From Lichenifustis flavocetrariae (GTDB lineage: Bacteria; Pseudomonadota; Alphaproteobacteria; Rhizobiales; Beijerinckiaceae), in the NCBI RefSeq assembly GCF_026130545.1, contig NZ_JAMOIM010000001.1, forward strand, positions 1-64,000: a stretch of 64,000 bases of DNA, in the 5' to 3' direction. The position numbers and the translations under genes are program-made. The notes beneath the pieces are model-generated. The model made no database searches and had not been told where the DNA came from. It saw only the letters and a program-made list of their open reading frames with translations. Positions 50,334-59,708 of this stretch are shown here, in pieces. Position 1 is the first letter of the stretch. Every line of letters starts with the position of its first letter.

Positions 50334-51635
50334 ATGACGGAAATGAGGCCCGGTGCCGCAAACGGCCCCGCCGCATCGGCCAGTGTGCCCCAGGCCGCGC
50401 AGGCGGCCCTTGACGATCTCGAGCGTTTCATCGAGCGGGGGACACGCGAGTTCACCCGCACCAATGTCGCGCTGTTCGCCGCAGGATTCACGACCTTCGC
50501 GCTCATCTATTGCGTGCAGCCGATCATGCCCGTCTTTTCGCAGGAGTTCGGGGTCAGCGCCGCCGAGGCGAGCCTGTCGCTCTCCTTGACGACGCAAAGC
50601 CTCGCCTTCTGCATGCTGATCGCGAGTTCGCTGTCCGAGACATGGGGGCGCAAGCCCGTGATGGTGGCGTCCCTCTTCGCATCCTCGGTGTTGATGATCG
50701 CGTCGAGCTTCGCGCCCTCATGGGAGAGCTTTCTCGTTCTTCGCGCGCTCGCGGGGGTGGCGTTCAGCGGGTTGCCCGCAACCGCCATGGCCTATGTGGG
50801 CGAGGAAATGCATATCAGGTCGATCGGCCTCGCTATGGGGCTCTATATCGGCGGCACGGGCCTCGGCGCGCTCGGAGGACGGTTCATCGTCGGCTTCATG
50901 ACCGACTTTCTGAGCTGGCGCGTCGGTCTCTGCACGGTCGGAATCCTGGCGCTCGCGTCGAGCGTCGTCTTTGTCCTGTATCTGCCGCCGTCACGCCATT
51001 TTCGAAGGCGTGCGCTGAGTCCCACTGTGCTGCTCGGTGGGTTCGCGGCGCATCTGCGCGACCCCATTCAGCTGATCCTTTTCGCCGAAGGCTTCCTGCT
51101 GCTCGGCGTCTTCGTTTCCACCTATAATTACATCGGTTACCGGTTGCTGGCACCGCCCTACGGCTTCAGCCAGACCGTCGTGGCCCTCATCTTCGGCATT
51201 TCGCTCGTGGGCATCGTCAGTGCGGCCTGGATCGGCGATTTCGCGGCGCGGCTCGGGCGGCACCGGGTCTTCTGGGCTTTGGTGACGATGATTTTCGCCG
51301 GCATCCTGGCGACCTTGGCCGAGACGCTGTGGCTCGTCCTTGCCGGCGTTACGCTGCTGACCTTCGCGTTCTATGGCGCGCATTCGGTCGCGTCGAGCTG
51401 GGTCGGCGTGCAGGCCCGGCACGCCAAGGCGCAAGCCTCCTCGCTCTATCTTTTCAGCTATTACACGGGCTCAAGCCTTCTCGGCTCGCTGGGGGGCGTG
51501 GCGTGGGAGCACGGGCGATGGCCGGGCGTCGTGGCGCAATCGAGCGTGATCCTCGTGATCGCGCTCGGACTTGCGATCCTGCTCGCGCTTCGGCCTCCCG
51601 TCAGGCCCGCGCCAGTGTCCGAAGGGCTTTCGTGA
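50334..51635 (+). CDS. MFS transporter (YnfM/drug-export-like)
   Basis: A 433-residue protein with twelve expected helices after a 40-residue polar N-terminal extension. Motif A-like segment SSLSETWGRKPVMVASLFAS between helices 2 and 3 and the antiporter motif region GLYIGGTGLGALGGRFIVGF in helix 5 mark a drug/proton antiporter-type MFS. Cargo unknown. Divergent from the DUF1800 gene. Its last 35 bases overlap the end of the convergent TPR gene on the other strand. Confidence 0.92.
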   Translation: MTEMRPGAANGPAASASVPQAAQAALDDLERFIERGTREFTRTNVALFAAGFTTFALIYCVQPIMPVFSQEFGVSAAEASLSLSLTTQSLAFCMLIASSLSETWGRKPVMVASLFASSVLMIASSFAPSWESFLVLRALAGVAFSGLPATAMAYVGEEMHIRSIGLAMGLYIGGTGLGALGGRFIVGFMTDFLSWRVGLCTVGILALASSVVFVLYLPPSRHFRRRALSPTVLLGGFAAHLRDPIQLILFAEGFLLLGVFVSTYNYIGYRLLAPPYGFSQTVVALIFGISLVGIVSAAWIGDFAARLGRHRVFWALVTMIFAGILATLAETLWLVLAGVTLLTFAFYGAHSVASSWVGVQARHAKAQASSLYLFSYYTGSSLLGSLGGVAWEHGRWPGVVAQSSVILVIALGLAILLALRPPVRPAPVSEGLS

Positions 51636-53511
51636 CCTCGCCGATCGGCCCAGTCCAGTCGCCCGCCTGGGTTTGCCGGAAGAGCAGCATGGTCGGGTAC
51701 CAGGGCGAGGTGTCGCGGCCGAGCAGCCACCGCCATTCGGGGACGGCTTGAAGCAGCACCCAGACAGGGCGTCCCAGGGCACCGGCGAGATGGGCGATCG
51801 ACGTGTCGCAGGAGATCACGAGATCGAGGTGGGCAATGACGGCCGCCGTGTCGATGAAGGCGTCGGCCCCTGTGTCGAGCTCCCCACTCAGGTCCTCGAC
51901 CGCGAGGCTGCGCGCCTCGCCCAACCGCTCCGCATTGTCTGGCATCTGCAGCGAGAAGAGCCGCAAGCCGGGGACATCGGCCAATGGCGCAAGGGCGCCG
52001 AACGGGACCGAGCGGTTGGGGTCGCACTGCCAGTTCTGGCTGCCGCGCCAGCACAGCCCCACCTTCAGGCCTTCGCCGGCGATGCGGGGTGCCCAACGCT
52101 GCACGAGCGCGGGTTCGGGCCTGAGATAGGGACGGGACGACGCGAGCGTGTCGAGGTTGGTCTTGAACACGGTCGGCAGGCTGGAAAGGGTGATTTGCGC
52201 GTCGAAAACTGCGTCGTCCGCCACTGAGCCGCAGACGTGCAGGCCGCCCGTGACATCGCTGAGGATGCGCTGCAGGCGGGGCAGACAGATCAGCGTCACC
52301 TCGGCCGCATGAGCCGCCACCTCGGGCAGAAAGCGTGAGAACTGCAGGCTGTCGCCACTGCCCTGGTCGGCGAAGACGGCGAGCCGGGCAACCCGGTCTC
52401 CGGGACCACGCCATTCCGGCACCGGCGTCTTGAGAGCCGGCTTCTGCTGGCGTTCGGTGAAGAAGCGATATTCATATTCCGGCCAGCCCGGTCCGAAATG
52501 ACCGAGCAGCAGGTTCAGCTCACCGCGATTGGCGATCGCATAGATGAAATTCGGATCCTGCCGCAACGCCGCGTCGAAATCGGCGCGGGCCGCCTCGAAG
52601 CGGCCAAGCATCTTCAATGCGAGACCACGGCTCGACAGCGCCTCAGGGTAGACGGGCCGGAGGTTCAAGGCCTCGGCGAAGGCCGCGAGCGAGTCCTCCT
52701 GCCGGTTCAGGCGGATCAGCACGTTGCCGCGATTCATGTGGGCTTGCGCCATCGCGGGGTCGAGCGACAGCGCCTGCTCCAGGCTTTCGATCGCTTCGTC
52801 CATCCGCCCGAGATCGTGCAGGACCATGCCGTGGTTGTTCCACAGGAGGGCATGTTCGGGGCTGTGCGTGAGGGCCGTGTCGTAGACCGCGAGCGCCTCG
52901 ACGAGCCGTTCGCCACGGCGCAGGAGATTGGCGAGGTCCAGCACGGCGTCGATATCACGCGGCGCGTGCCGGGTGGCCTCGGCGAAAAGATGGAGGGCGG
53001 CAGCGGTTTGGCCCTTCGTATCGAGCAGGCGTCCCGCTGCCCGCAGGGCCGCCGGAAAGGCAGGTCGCAGCGTGACGGCAAGATCGAAGGCCGCCAAAGC
53101 TTCGGCATCCCGCTTCAGGCGAACCAGAACGGTGCCGAAATTATACAGGGCGCCGGGATCGCGGACGCCGGCCGCGAGGGCAGCCTCGAAAGCCGCGGCG
53201 GCCTCTTCGAGCCGCTCCAGCACCAGGAGCGTGGTGGCGCGCCCGGTCAGCGCCTCGGCGAAGGCGGGGTCGGCCGAAAGGGCGCCTTCGAACCAGCGGA
53301 CGGCTGGCAGATGTGCGCCGGCCCCGACCAACACGCGGGCAATCAGGCTCTGGTGGGCGGCATTCAAGTCTTGCGAGGGCGTGAAGCGCGCCAATGTGGC
53401 GACCGCCTTGTCGCGGCGGCCTGCCGAAAGATCTGCTATCGCTGTGGAAATCGCCTGCTCGACACGCCGGGCGAGGTCTTGCGGATCGCGGGAGGAGATA
53501 ACAGCAGACAT
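51601..53511 (-). CDS. TPR-repeat protein with OGT/glycosyltransferase-41-like C-terminal domain
   Basis: A 636-residue protein. Residues about 30-330 are tandem 34-residue TPR helices, for example PEHALLWNNHGMVLHDLGRM and DEAIESLEQALSLDPAMAQA. The C-terminal half (about 370-636) resembles the bacterial TPR-associated glycosyltransferase-like domain: ADQGSGDSLQFSRFLPEVAA, VGLCWRGSQNWQCDPNRSVP and IAHLDLVISCDTSIAHLAGA. Such proteins are often near surface polysaccharide or flagellar genes; none is here. The 3' end overlaps the MFS gene. Confidence 0.88.
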   Translation of the reverse strand: MSAVISSRDPQDLARRVEQAISTAIADLSAGRRDKAVATLARFTPSQDLNAAHQSLIARVLVGAGAHLPAVRWFEGALSADPAFAEALTGRATTLLVLERLEEAAAAFEAALAAGVRDPGALYNFGTVLVRLKRDAEALAAFDLAVTLRPAFPAALRAAGRLLDTKGQTAAALHLFAEATRHAPRDIDAVLDLANLLRRGERLVEALAVYDTALTHSPEHALLWNNHGMVLHDLGRMDEAIESLEQALSLDPAMAQAHMNRGNVLIRLNRQEDSLAAFAEALNLRPVYPEALSSRGLALKMLGRFEAARADFDAALRQDPNFIYAIANRGELNLLLGHFGPGWPEYEYRFFTERQQKPALKTPVPEWRGPGDRVARLAVFADQGSGDSLQFSRFLPEVAAHAAEVTLICLPRLQRILSDVTGGLHVCGSVADDAVFDAQITLSSLPTVFKTNLDTLASSRPYLRPEPALVQRWAPRIAGEGLKVGLCWRGSQNWQCDPNRSVPFGALAPLADVPGLRLFSLQMPDNAERLGEARSLAVEDLSGELDTGADAFIDTAAVIAHLDLVISCDTSIAHLAGALGRPVWVLLQAVPEWRWLLGRDTSPWYPTMLLFRQTQAGDWTGPIGEVTKALRTLARA

Positions 53512-53600
53512 TCGGCCTCGGGGGACGCAGCGAGCGGCCCGAAAGGCCGGCCCGGCATGACACCGCGTCGGCCTTGCCCGAAGCTGGTCCCTCGAGTGAC

Positions 53601-54635
53601 CTAGTTCTTCAGCTCGGCTGATTGCTTCCAGATATTGATGCCGCCATCCACCGCGAAAGTGTCGATGGCCTTCAATTCACTGTCCGAAAACGTGAGGTTC
53701 TTCACGGCGCCGACGCAATCGAGGATCTGCTCGGGCCGGCTCGCGCCGATCAAGGCGGACGTGACGCGCCCGTCGCGCAACACCCAGGCGATGGCCATCT
53801 GGGCCAGCGTCTGGCCACGCTCGCGCGCGATGGCGTCAAGGCCCTGCACGCGGCGGAGATTGTCCTCGGTCAGCATGGATTGCTTGAGGAACCGGCCTTC
53901 GGCGGCACGGCTGTCTTTCGGCACGCCATTCAGGTAGCGGTCGGTTAGCAGACCCTGCGCCAGCGGCGAGAAGACGATCGATCCGATGCCCTCCTGCTCC
54001 AGCGTGTCGAGCAGGCCGTCCTTCTCGACCCAACGGTTCAGCATCGAATAGCTCGGCTGATGGATGAGGCAGGGGGTGCCGAGCCGCTTCAGGATGGCGG
54101 CCGCCTCGCGGGTGCGCTGGGCATTGTAGGACGAAATGCCGACATACAGCGCCTTACCCTGGCGAACGGCGGAATCGAGCGCCCCCATGGTTTCTTCGAG
54201 CGGTGTCTCGGGATCGAAACGGTGGGAGTAGAAGATGTCGACATAGTCGAGATCCATGCGCTGCAGACTCTGGTCGAGGCTCGACAGCAGGTATTTGCGG
54301 CTTCCCCATTCGCCGTAGGGGCCGGGCCACATGTCGTAGCCGGCCTTGCTGGAAATGATGAGTTCGTCCCGGTGGCTCTTGAAATCCTTGCGGAGGATCT
54401 CGCCGAAATGGATTTCGGCCGAGCCGGGCGGCGGCCCGTAATTGTTGGCGAGATCGAAATGCGTGATGCCGGCGTCGAAAGCCGTGCGGCACATCTTCTT
54501 CATGTTGCCGGGCGCGGCATCCTCGCCGAAATTGTGCCACAGCCCGAATGATACAGCCGGGAGCTTGAGGCCGCTCTTGCCGCAGCGCCGATAGGGCATC
54601 GCGTCGTAGCGGTCGCTGGCGGGTTCATAGCTCAT
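53601..54635 (-). CDS. Aldo/keto reductase (L-glyceraldehyde 3-phosphate reductase type)
   Basis: A 344-residue AKR14-type enzyme that reduces short aldehydes with NADPH. Catalytic tetrad: Asp61 (FDLANNYG), Tyr66, Lys97 (ISSKAGYDMWPGPYG) and His138 (FYSHRFDP). The ISSKAGYDMWPGPYGEWGSR block and AEIHFGEILR are hallmarks of the YghZ/GPR group, which detoxifies methylglyoxal. The gene lies 58 bases downstream of argG on the same strand. Confidence 0.93.
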   Translation of the reverse strand: MSYEPASDRYDAMPYRRCGKSGLKLPAVSFGLWHNFGEDAAPGNMKKMCRTAFDAGITHFDLANNYGPPPGSAEIHFGEILRKDFKSHRDELIISSKAGYDMWPGPYGEWGSRKYLLSSLDQSLQRMDLDYVDIFYSHRFDPETPLEETMGALDSAVRQGKALYVGISSYNAQRTREAAAILKRLGTPCLIHQPSYSMLNRWVEKDGLLDTLEQEGIGSIVFSPLAQGLLTDRYLNGVPKDSRAAEGRFLKQSMLTEDNLRRVQGLDAIARERGQTLAQMAIAWVLRDGRVTSALIGASRPEQILDCVGAVKNLTFSDSELKAIDTFAVDGGINIWKQSAELKN

Positions 54636-54693
54636 GCAGGTGTCCTTTTGGGGCCGGCCCGACGCTGTCAGATCTCGGCATTCGATCCTGGGT

Positions 54694-55944
54694 TCAGGTC
54701 TGGGTTCGACCCTTGGCGCGCCGGTCGCGTTTGGCGAGCGTGCGCAGCCGCAGCGCGTTCAGCTTGATGAAGCCGGCCGCGTCGCGATGATCATACGCCA
54801 CGGCCCCCTCTTCGAATGTGACGAGATCCTGGTCATAAAGTGAATTAGGGCTCTCGCGGCCGATCACCCAGGCCGACCCCTTGTAGAGCTTCAGCCGCAC
54901 GGTCCCGGTGACGTGCTCCTGGCTCTTGTCGATCAGCACCTGCAGCATCTCGCGCTCGGGCGAGAACCAGAAGCCGTTGTAGATGAGCTCCGCGTATTTC
55001 GGCATGAGCTCGTCCTTGAGGTGCGCCGCGCCACGGTCGAGCGTGATCGATTCGATACCGCGATGAGCGAAATACAGGATCGTGCCGCCGGGCGTCTCGT
55101 ACATGCCGCGCGACTTCATCCCGACGAAGCGGTTCTCGACGAGGTCGAGCCGGCCGATGCCGTTGGCGCGACCGAGGTCGTTGAGCTTGGCCAGCAGGGT
55201 CGCGGGCGACATCGCCTGCCCATCGATCGACACCGCGTCGCCCTTCTCGAACCCGACCGTCACGATCGTCGGGATATCGGGCGCGTCCTCGGGGTCGATG
55301 GTGCGGGAATAGACATAGTCCGGCACCTCTACCGCCGGGTCTTCCAGCACCTTGCCTTCGGAGGAGGCGTGGAGGAGGTTGGCGTCGACCGAGAAGGGGG
55401 CGTCGCCGCGCTTGTCCTTGGCGATCGGGATCTGGTTCTTCTCGGCGAAGTCCAGCAGCGCCGTGCGGGAGGTCAGATCCCATTCGCGCCAGGGGGCGAT
55501 CACCTTGATGTCGGGTTCGAGCGCGTAATAGCTCAGCTCGTAGCGCACCTGGTCGTTGCCCTTGCCGGTGGAGCCGTGGCTGACGGCATCGGCACCGACC
55601 TTGCGGGCGATTTCGATCTGCTTCTTGGCGATCAGCGGGCGGGCGATGGAGGTGCCCAGTAGGTAGAGCCCTTCATATTGCGCATTGGCGCGGAACATGG
55701 GGAACACATAGTCCCGCACGAATTCCTCGCGCAGATCCTCGATATAGATGTTTTCGGGCTTGATGCCGAGCAACTCGGCTTTCTTGCGGGCGGGCTCCAG
55801 TTCCTCGCCCTGGCCGAGGTCGGCCGTGAAGGTCACCACCTCACAGCCATAGGTCGTCTGCAGCCACTTCAGGATGATCGATGTGTCGAGGCCGCCGGAA
55901 TAGGCCAGAACGACGCGTTTGATGGCTTTGTCGACTTGGGACAT
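54694..55944 (-). CDS. argG: Argininosuccinate synthase
   Basis: Joins citrulline and aspartate with ATP to argininosuccinate, the seventh step of arginine synthesis. A 416-residue protein with the ATP-binding AYSGGLDTS (14-22), the citrulline/aspartate region [32 protein letters not shown] and [12 protein letters not shown]-like end ([20 protein letters not shown]). ATG at 55944 was chosen; a longer upstream frame is non-conserved. Divergent from folD. Confidence 0.97.
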   Translation of the reverse strand: MSQVDKAIKRVVLAYSGGLDTSIILKWLQTTYGCEVVTFTADLGQGEELEPARKKAELLGIKPENIYIEDLREEFVRDYVFPMFRANAQYEGLYLLGTSIARPLIAKKQIEIARKVGADAVSHGSTGKGNDQVRYELSYYALEPDIKVIAPWREWDLTSRTALLDFAEKNQIPIAKDKRGDAPFSVDANLLHASSEGKVLEDPAVEVPDYVYSRTIDPEDAPDIPTIVTVGFEKGDAVSIDGQAMSPATLLAKLNDLGRANGIGRLDLVENRFVGMKSRGMYETPGGTILYFAHRGIESITLDRGAAHLKDELMPKYAELIYNGFWFSPEREMLQVLIDKSQEHVTGTVRLKLYKGSAWVIGRESPNSLYDQDLVTFEEGAVAYDHRDAAGFIKLNALRLRTLAKRDRRAKGRTQT

Positions 55945-56181
55945 GGGGCAGGCTCGTGAAAAGGCCGCGGAAAGACTGCCCAACCGCTTACAAGAGCGAC
56001 GCCTCGGGGCGCAAGGGCCCGGTGGTACGATGGGCCATTGCGGCGGCTCGAAGAGGTGCCGCCGCCCAGAGACGCGGTTCCGCCGCCTGAAATTGAGGCT
56101 TGTGCGGTGCTGCGCGATGGCGTTCACCTGCGCGCATCAATCCCATGTCGAAGGCCCGAGCGCCTGCTTTCCGGAGGGCGG

Positions 56182-57072
56182 ATGACCGCAACACTCATCA
56201 ATGGCAAGACCAGCGCCGCAGCCCTGATCGAACGGATCGCGGCGGACACGGCATTGCTGCGGCAGAAGACCGGCGTGCAGCCCGGTCTGGCCGTTGTGAT
56301 CGTCGGCGACGATCCGGCCAGCCAGGTCTATGTGTCGAACAAGAGCCGAACCGCCGAGCGCTGCGGCTTTCACTCCGTCCAGCACACGCTGGCGGCCGAG
56401 ACCACAGAGGAACAGCTGCTCCTGCTCGTCGCCCAGCTCAATGCCGACCCGAAGGTTCATGGCATTCTGGTGCAACTGCCGTTGCCCACACAGATCGCGG
56501 CGGCGGCCGTGATCCGGGCGATCGATCCGGCCAAGGATGTCGACGGCTTTCATGACATCAACGCGGGCCGGATCGCATCGGGCGCCGCGCACGAAGCCTT
56601 CGTGCCCTGCACCCCGGCCGGGGCCATGATCCTGATCCGCGAAGTTTTGGGTGACGGGCTTGCGGGCAAACACGCGGTCGTGGTGGGGCGCTCCAACATC
56701 GTGGGCAAACCCATGGCGAGCCTTCTTCTCGCGGCCGACTGTACCGTGACGATCGCCCATTCGCGCACGGTCGACCTTCCGGCGGTCTGCCGCATGGCCG
56801 ATATCCTGGTTGCCGCAGTGGGGCGGCCGGAATTGATCCGCGGCGATTGGATCAAGCCGGGGGCCGTGGTCATCGATGTCGGCATCAATCGTGTGCCGGC
56901 GGGTCCAGGTGATCCCAAAACGCGGCTCGTTGGCGACGTCGCGACCGCGGAGGCCATGGAGCGGGCTGCGGCCATCACCCCCGTGCCCGGCGGTGTGGGC
57001 CCGATGACCATCGCGCTTCTGATGCTGAACACGCTGACCTCAGCGTGCCGGCATGCGGGCGTCAGCGTTTGA
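56182..57072 (+). CDS. folD: Bifunctional methylenetetrahydrofolate dehydrogenase/cyclohydrolase
   Basis: Interconverts 5,10-methylene-, methenyl- and 10-formyl-tetrahydrofolate in the cytoplasm. A 296-residue protein. Catalytic YVSNKSR (Tyr50, Lys54), [10 protein letters not shown], the NADP-binding [17 protein letters not shown] and closing [20 protein letters not shown] precedes ATG 56182. Divergent from argG with a 237-base gap for both promoters. Confidence 0.97.
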   Translation: MTATLINGKTSAAALIERIAADTALLRQKTGVQPGLAVVIVGDDPASQVYVSNKSRTAERCGFHSVQHTLAAETTEEQLLLLVAQLNADPKVHGILVQLPLPTQIAAAAVIRAIDPAKDVDGFHDINAGRIASGAAHEAFVPCTPAGAMILIREVLGDGLAGKHAVVVGRSNIVGKPMASLLLAADCTVTIAHSRTVDLPAVCRMADILVAAVGRPELIRGDWIKPGAVVIDVGINRVPAGPGDPKTRLVGDVATAEAMERAAAITPVPGGVGPMTIALLMLNTLTSACRHAGVSV

Positions 57073-57125
57073 GGGCAGGGGCGGTTCGCCGCTGCAGGGT
57101 TCGCGGCCGGGATGCCGTGCCGGAG

Positions 57126-57566
57126 CTAGCGGGTTCCCGCCGTGGCGTCGAAGGCGATACGTGCACGGTTGATCTCGGCAAACCGGTTTTCAGCCCAATC
57201 GACAAGGCTCGACAATGGATCGAGCACCGAGATGCCCAGGGGCGAAAGACGGTACTCGACACTGGGGGGCTTGGTCGGGAAGACATGACGGGTCGCCATG
57301 CCGTCTCGCTCCAGGTGACGCAGCGTCTGGGTCAACATGCGTTTGGAAATATCCGGCACGGTGCGACGGATCTCGTTGAACCGAAGGGGCCGACCGGCGA
57401 GCGCGATCAGGACGAGCGTCGTCCAGCGATCGCCAAGACGATCAAGCACATTGCGGATCGGGCAGCGGGTCGCGTCGAAACCGGTTTCTTGCCAATCCGA
57501 GAAACGCGCCGTCAGTGTGGTCGCGGACGTGACCAGCGGTTCCTTCCGCGTAACCTGGACTGCCAC
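57126..57566 (-). CDS. HxlR-family transcriptional regulator
   Basis: A 146-residue winged-helix regulator. [20 protein letters not shown] is the family N-terminal block, with Cys35, the residue that senses thiol-reactive quinones or disulfide stress in QorR, YodB and HypR. Recognition region [20 protein letters not shown]; wing [21 protein letters not shown] at 57566 has GGAGG ahead. Divergent from an NmrA-type reductase with a strong palindrome between, exactly the QorR/QorB layout. Confidence 0.92.
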   Translation of the reverse strand: MAVQVTRKEPLVTSATTLTARFSDWQETGFDATRCPIRNVLDRLGDRWTTLVLIALAGRPLRFNEIRRTVPDISKRMLTQTLRHLERDGMATRHVFPTKPPSVEYRLSPLGISVLDPLSSLVDWAENRFAEINRARIAFDATAGTR

Positions 57567-57588
57567 ACGTGCCTCCTTCCGGGATAAA

Positions 57589-57613
57589 GCCAGGTCTCAT
57601 AAATAGACCTGGC
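57589..57613. promoter_or_regulatory. HxlR operator, perfect 9-7-9 inverted repeat
   Basis: GCCAGGTCT (57589-57597) and AGACCTGGC (57605-57613) are exact inverted copies around CATAAAT. It lies between the divergent HxlR and NmrA-type genes, 23 bases from one start codon and 30 from the other, so it can control both. Confidence 0.8.
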
Positions 57614-57643
57614 CCCCATTTGAGGACAAGCGAGGATCACGCC

Positions 57644-58519
57644 ATGCCGGACCATCACCCTCTCATTCTCGTCACTGCGGCCAACGGCCAGCTCGGCCGT
57701 CTCGTGGTCGAAGCTCTGCTCGACAAACATCCTGCCGACCGCATCGCCGTCACGGTCCGCAGGAAGGATCTCGCGGAGGAATTCGCGACACGCGGCATCC
57801 GGGCCCACGTCGCCGACTACGCGCAGCCCGACACGCTCGACGCGGCCTTCGAGGGCGTCGACCGGCTCCTGTTGATTTCGTCGAGCGCGCTCGGCCAGCG
57901 TATCGAACAGCACCGCAACGCGATCGAGGCCGCCAAGCGGGCGCAGGTGAAGCTTCTCGCCTATACCAGCGTCTTGCATGCGGACGCGTCCACGCTCGGT
58001 CTCGCCGCCGAGCACCGGCAAACCGAAGCGGACCTCAACACCTCCGCCATCCCGTTCGCGCTGCTGCGTAACGGCTGGTACACGGAAAACTACACGGCCT
58101 CTATTCCGCCGGCCCTCGCGCACGGTGTCTTTCTGGGCAGCGCGGGACATGGCCGGATCGCTTCGGCCGCTCGGGCCGATTACGCGGCCGCGGCCGTCGC
58201 CGTGCTGACAGCATCCGACGATCAAGCGGGCGGCGTCTATGAACTCGCGGGCGATACCGGTTACACCCTGTCGCAATTTGCCGGTGAGGTCGCGCGGCTA
58301 TCGGGCAAGCCGGTCGTCTACAAGGATCTGCCGGCGGCGGACTATAAGGCCGTTCTGGTCGGTGCCGGCTTGCCCGAACCTATAGCGGCGCTCCTTGCCG
58401 ATTCCGATCTGCAAGCCTCCAAAGGCGCCCTCGACGACCGGTCGGGAACACTCGCCAAACTCATCGGGCGGCCGACCACGCCCATGGCGGAGACCATCTC
58501 GGCAGCCCTCAAGGGCTGA
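57644..58519 (+). CDS. NmrA/QorB-like NAD(P)-binding reductase
   Basis: A 291-residue atypical SDR. Cofactor loop LVTAANGQLGRLVVEALL (about 9-26). Blocks AYTSVLHADASTLGLAAEHR, LRNGWYTENYTASIPPALAH and ASKGALDDRSGTLAKLIGRP match QorB/YtfG-type NADPH:quinone reductases, which detoxify quinones. The HxlR operator just upstream suggests induction by quinones or electrophiles. ATG 57644 has GAGGA ahead. Confidence 0.9.
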   Translation: MPDHHPLILVTAANGQLGRLVVEALLDKHPADRIAVTVRRKDLAEEFATRGIRAHVADYAQPDTLDAAFEGVDRLLLISSSALGQRIEQHRNAIEAAKRAQVKLLAYTSVLHADASTLGLAAEHRQTEADLNTSAIPFALLRNGWYTENYTASIPPALAHGVFLGSAGHGRIASAARADYAAAAVAVLTASDDQAGGVYELAGDTGYTLSQFAGEVARLSGKPVVYKDLPAADYKAVLVGAGLPEPIAALLADSDLQASKGALDDRSGTLAKLIGRPTTPMAETISAALKG

Positions 58520-58613
58520 CACGCGCATCCGTCGCCCTGCTCAAACCATCCGGAGCGTGGCGACGTTCGACACGGCACCCGCCACCGGGTGCCGCTCAAA
58601 CCCAGGAGCACTT

Positions 58614-59228
58614 ATGACAACAGCCAACCATCGCACCTCGGATTATGCCGTCGACCCGCAGTTTCTCGAACGCTGGTCGCCACGCGCTTTCTCGAGTGAA
58701 ACCATGCCGGAGGCCGATCTTCTCGCCATGATCGATGCCGGGCACTGGGCAGCCTCATCCTACAATTCGCAGCCCTGGTCTTTCATCTATGCACTGCGGG
58801 ATACCGAAGCCTGGCCGAAACTGCTCGGCCTGCTCAACGAATTCAATCGCAGCTGGGCCCAGCGCGCGTCCGCTTTGGTCGTCGTCGTGTCGAACTCGCT
58901 GATGTTGCCGCCCGGCAAGGATAAGCCCGTGCCCTCGCACAGCCACTCCTTCGACACCGGCATGGCGGCGGCGCAATTCATTCTGCAAGGCATGAAGCTC
59001 GGCTATCATTCCCATGGGATGGTCGGCTTCGATCTCGATCGGGCCTTCACCGAGTTGAACGTTCCCGTCGGGCATCGGGTCGAGGCGGCTTTCGCGGTCG
59101 GCCGTATCGCCGACAAGTCGATCCTGCCCGAAGCCATCCAGGCGCGGGAGCAGCCGAGCGGCCGCAGATCCGTCAAGGAAGTGGCGATTTCCGGTGCCTT
59201 CCCGGCCACGGCGGCGCCGAAGGCCTGA
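58614..59228 (+). CDS. Nitroreductase family protein
   Basis: A 204-residue FMN-dependent reductase. FMN-binding start LERWSPRAFSSETMPEADLL (Arg-Ser-x-Arg type), WAASSYNSQPWSFIYALRDT, HSFDTGMAAAQFILQGMKLG, and VEAAFAVGRIADKSILPEAI. Reduces nitroaromatics, quinones or similar with NAD(P)H. AGGAG lies before ATG 58614. It follows the NmrA-type gene by 94 bases on the same strand and may belong to the same quinone-stress unit. Confidence 0.92.
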   Translation: MTTANHRTSDYAVDPQFLERWSPRAFSSETMPEADLLAMIDAGHWAASSYNSQPWSFIYALRDTEAWPKLLGLLNEFNRSWAQRASALVVVVSNSLMLPPGKDKPVPSHSHSFDTGMAAAQFILQGMKLGYHSHGMVGFDLDRAFTELNVPVGHRVEAAFAVGRIADKSILPEAIQAREQPSGRRSVKEVAISGAFPATAAPKA

Positions 59229-59295
59229 CGCCCACGCGTTAGGAACTTTACGACGCGCGGTCACGTTCGCTCGCATGATGATTTGGAGATCCAAC

Positions 59296-59604
59296 ATGCG
59301 AACTTTTCTCATTCCGCTCATCGGCGCCACCGCATTGGCGGGCTCAACCTTGTCCACCCTCGCGCAAAACTCGACCGCCGCCGGGGCCGCGGACGGCGCG
59401 GCCGCTGGGTCCGCAGCCGCCGGACCGATCGGCGGCCTCGTCGGAGGTGTGACCGGCGCGGCCGTTGGAACAGCCGCTGGGGTGACTGGTGCCGTGCTTG
59501 GCGCACCAGCGGCTGTCGCCCCGCCCACGACGGTTCGACGCTCCACATGTGTCACAGAGCCCGATGGATCGCAGCGATGCGACTCGGTCGAGACCACGAA
59601 TTAG
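59296..59604 (+). CDS. Small secreted glycine/alanine-rich protein
   Basis: A 102-residue exported protein. Signal peptide MRTFLIPLIGATALAGSTLS, cut after LAQ. The middle GGLVGGVTGAAVGTAAGVTG is a glycine-zipper type repeat, and the tail has two cysteines (STCVTEPDGSQRCDSVE). GGAG lies six bases before the ATG. Similar proteins are common in Rhizobiales envelopes and have no known role. A long hairpin terminator follows. Confidence 0.75.
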   Translation: MRTFLIPLIGATALAGSTLSTLAQNSTAAGAADGAAAGSAAAGPIGGLVGGVTGAAVGTAAGVTGAVLGAPAAVAPPTTVRRSTCVTEPDGSQRCDSVETTN

Positions 59605-59621
59605 GTGCTGGAACTCCATTA

Positions 59622-59662
59622 CTGAATCGAGGTCATGAGTTGATCTCATAGCCTCGGTTCAG
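59622..59662. terminator. Long hairpin between convergent genes
   Basis: CTGAATCGAGG and CCTCGGTTCAG pair over 11 bases with one wobble, and an inner ATGAG/CTCAT stem caps the loop. It stands in the 104-base gap between the small secreted protein and the SleB gene. Confidence 0.7.
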
Positions 59663-59708
59663 ATCGATTCCGGTCCTCTCGATGTGACCGACCTTCTGCA
59701 GCCAATTG

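Noticed and set aside
48698-50413. 571-residue plus-strand frame
   Set aside because: Antisense shadow of the DUF1800 and DUF1501 genes.
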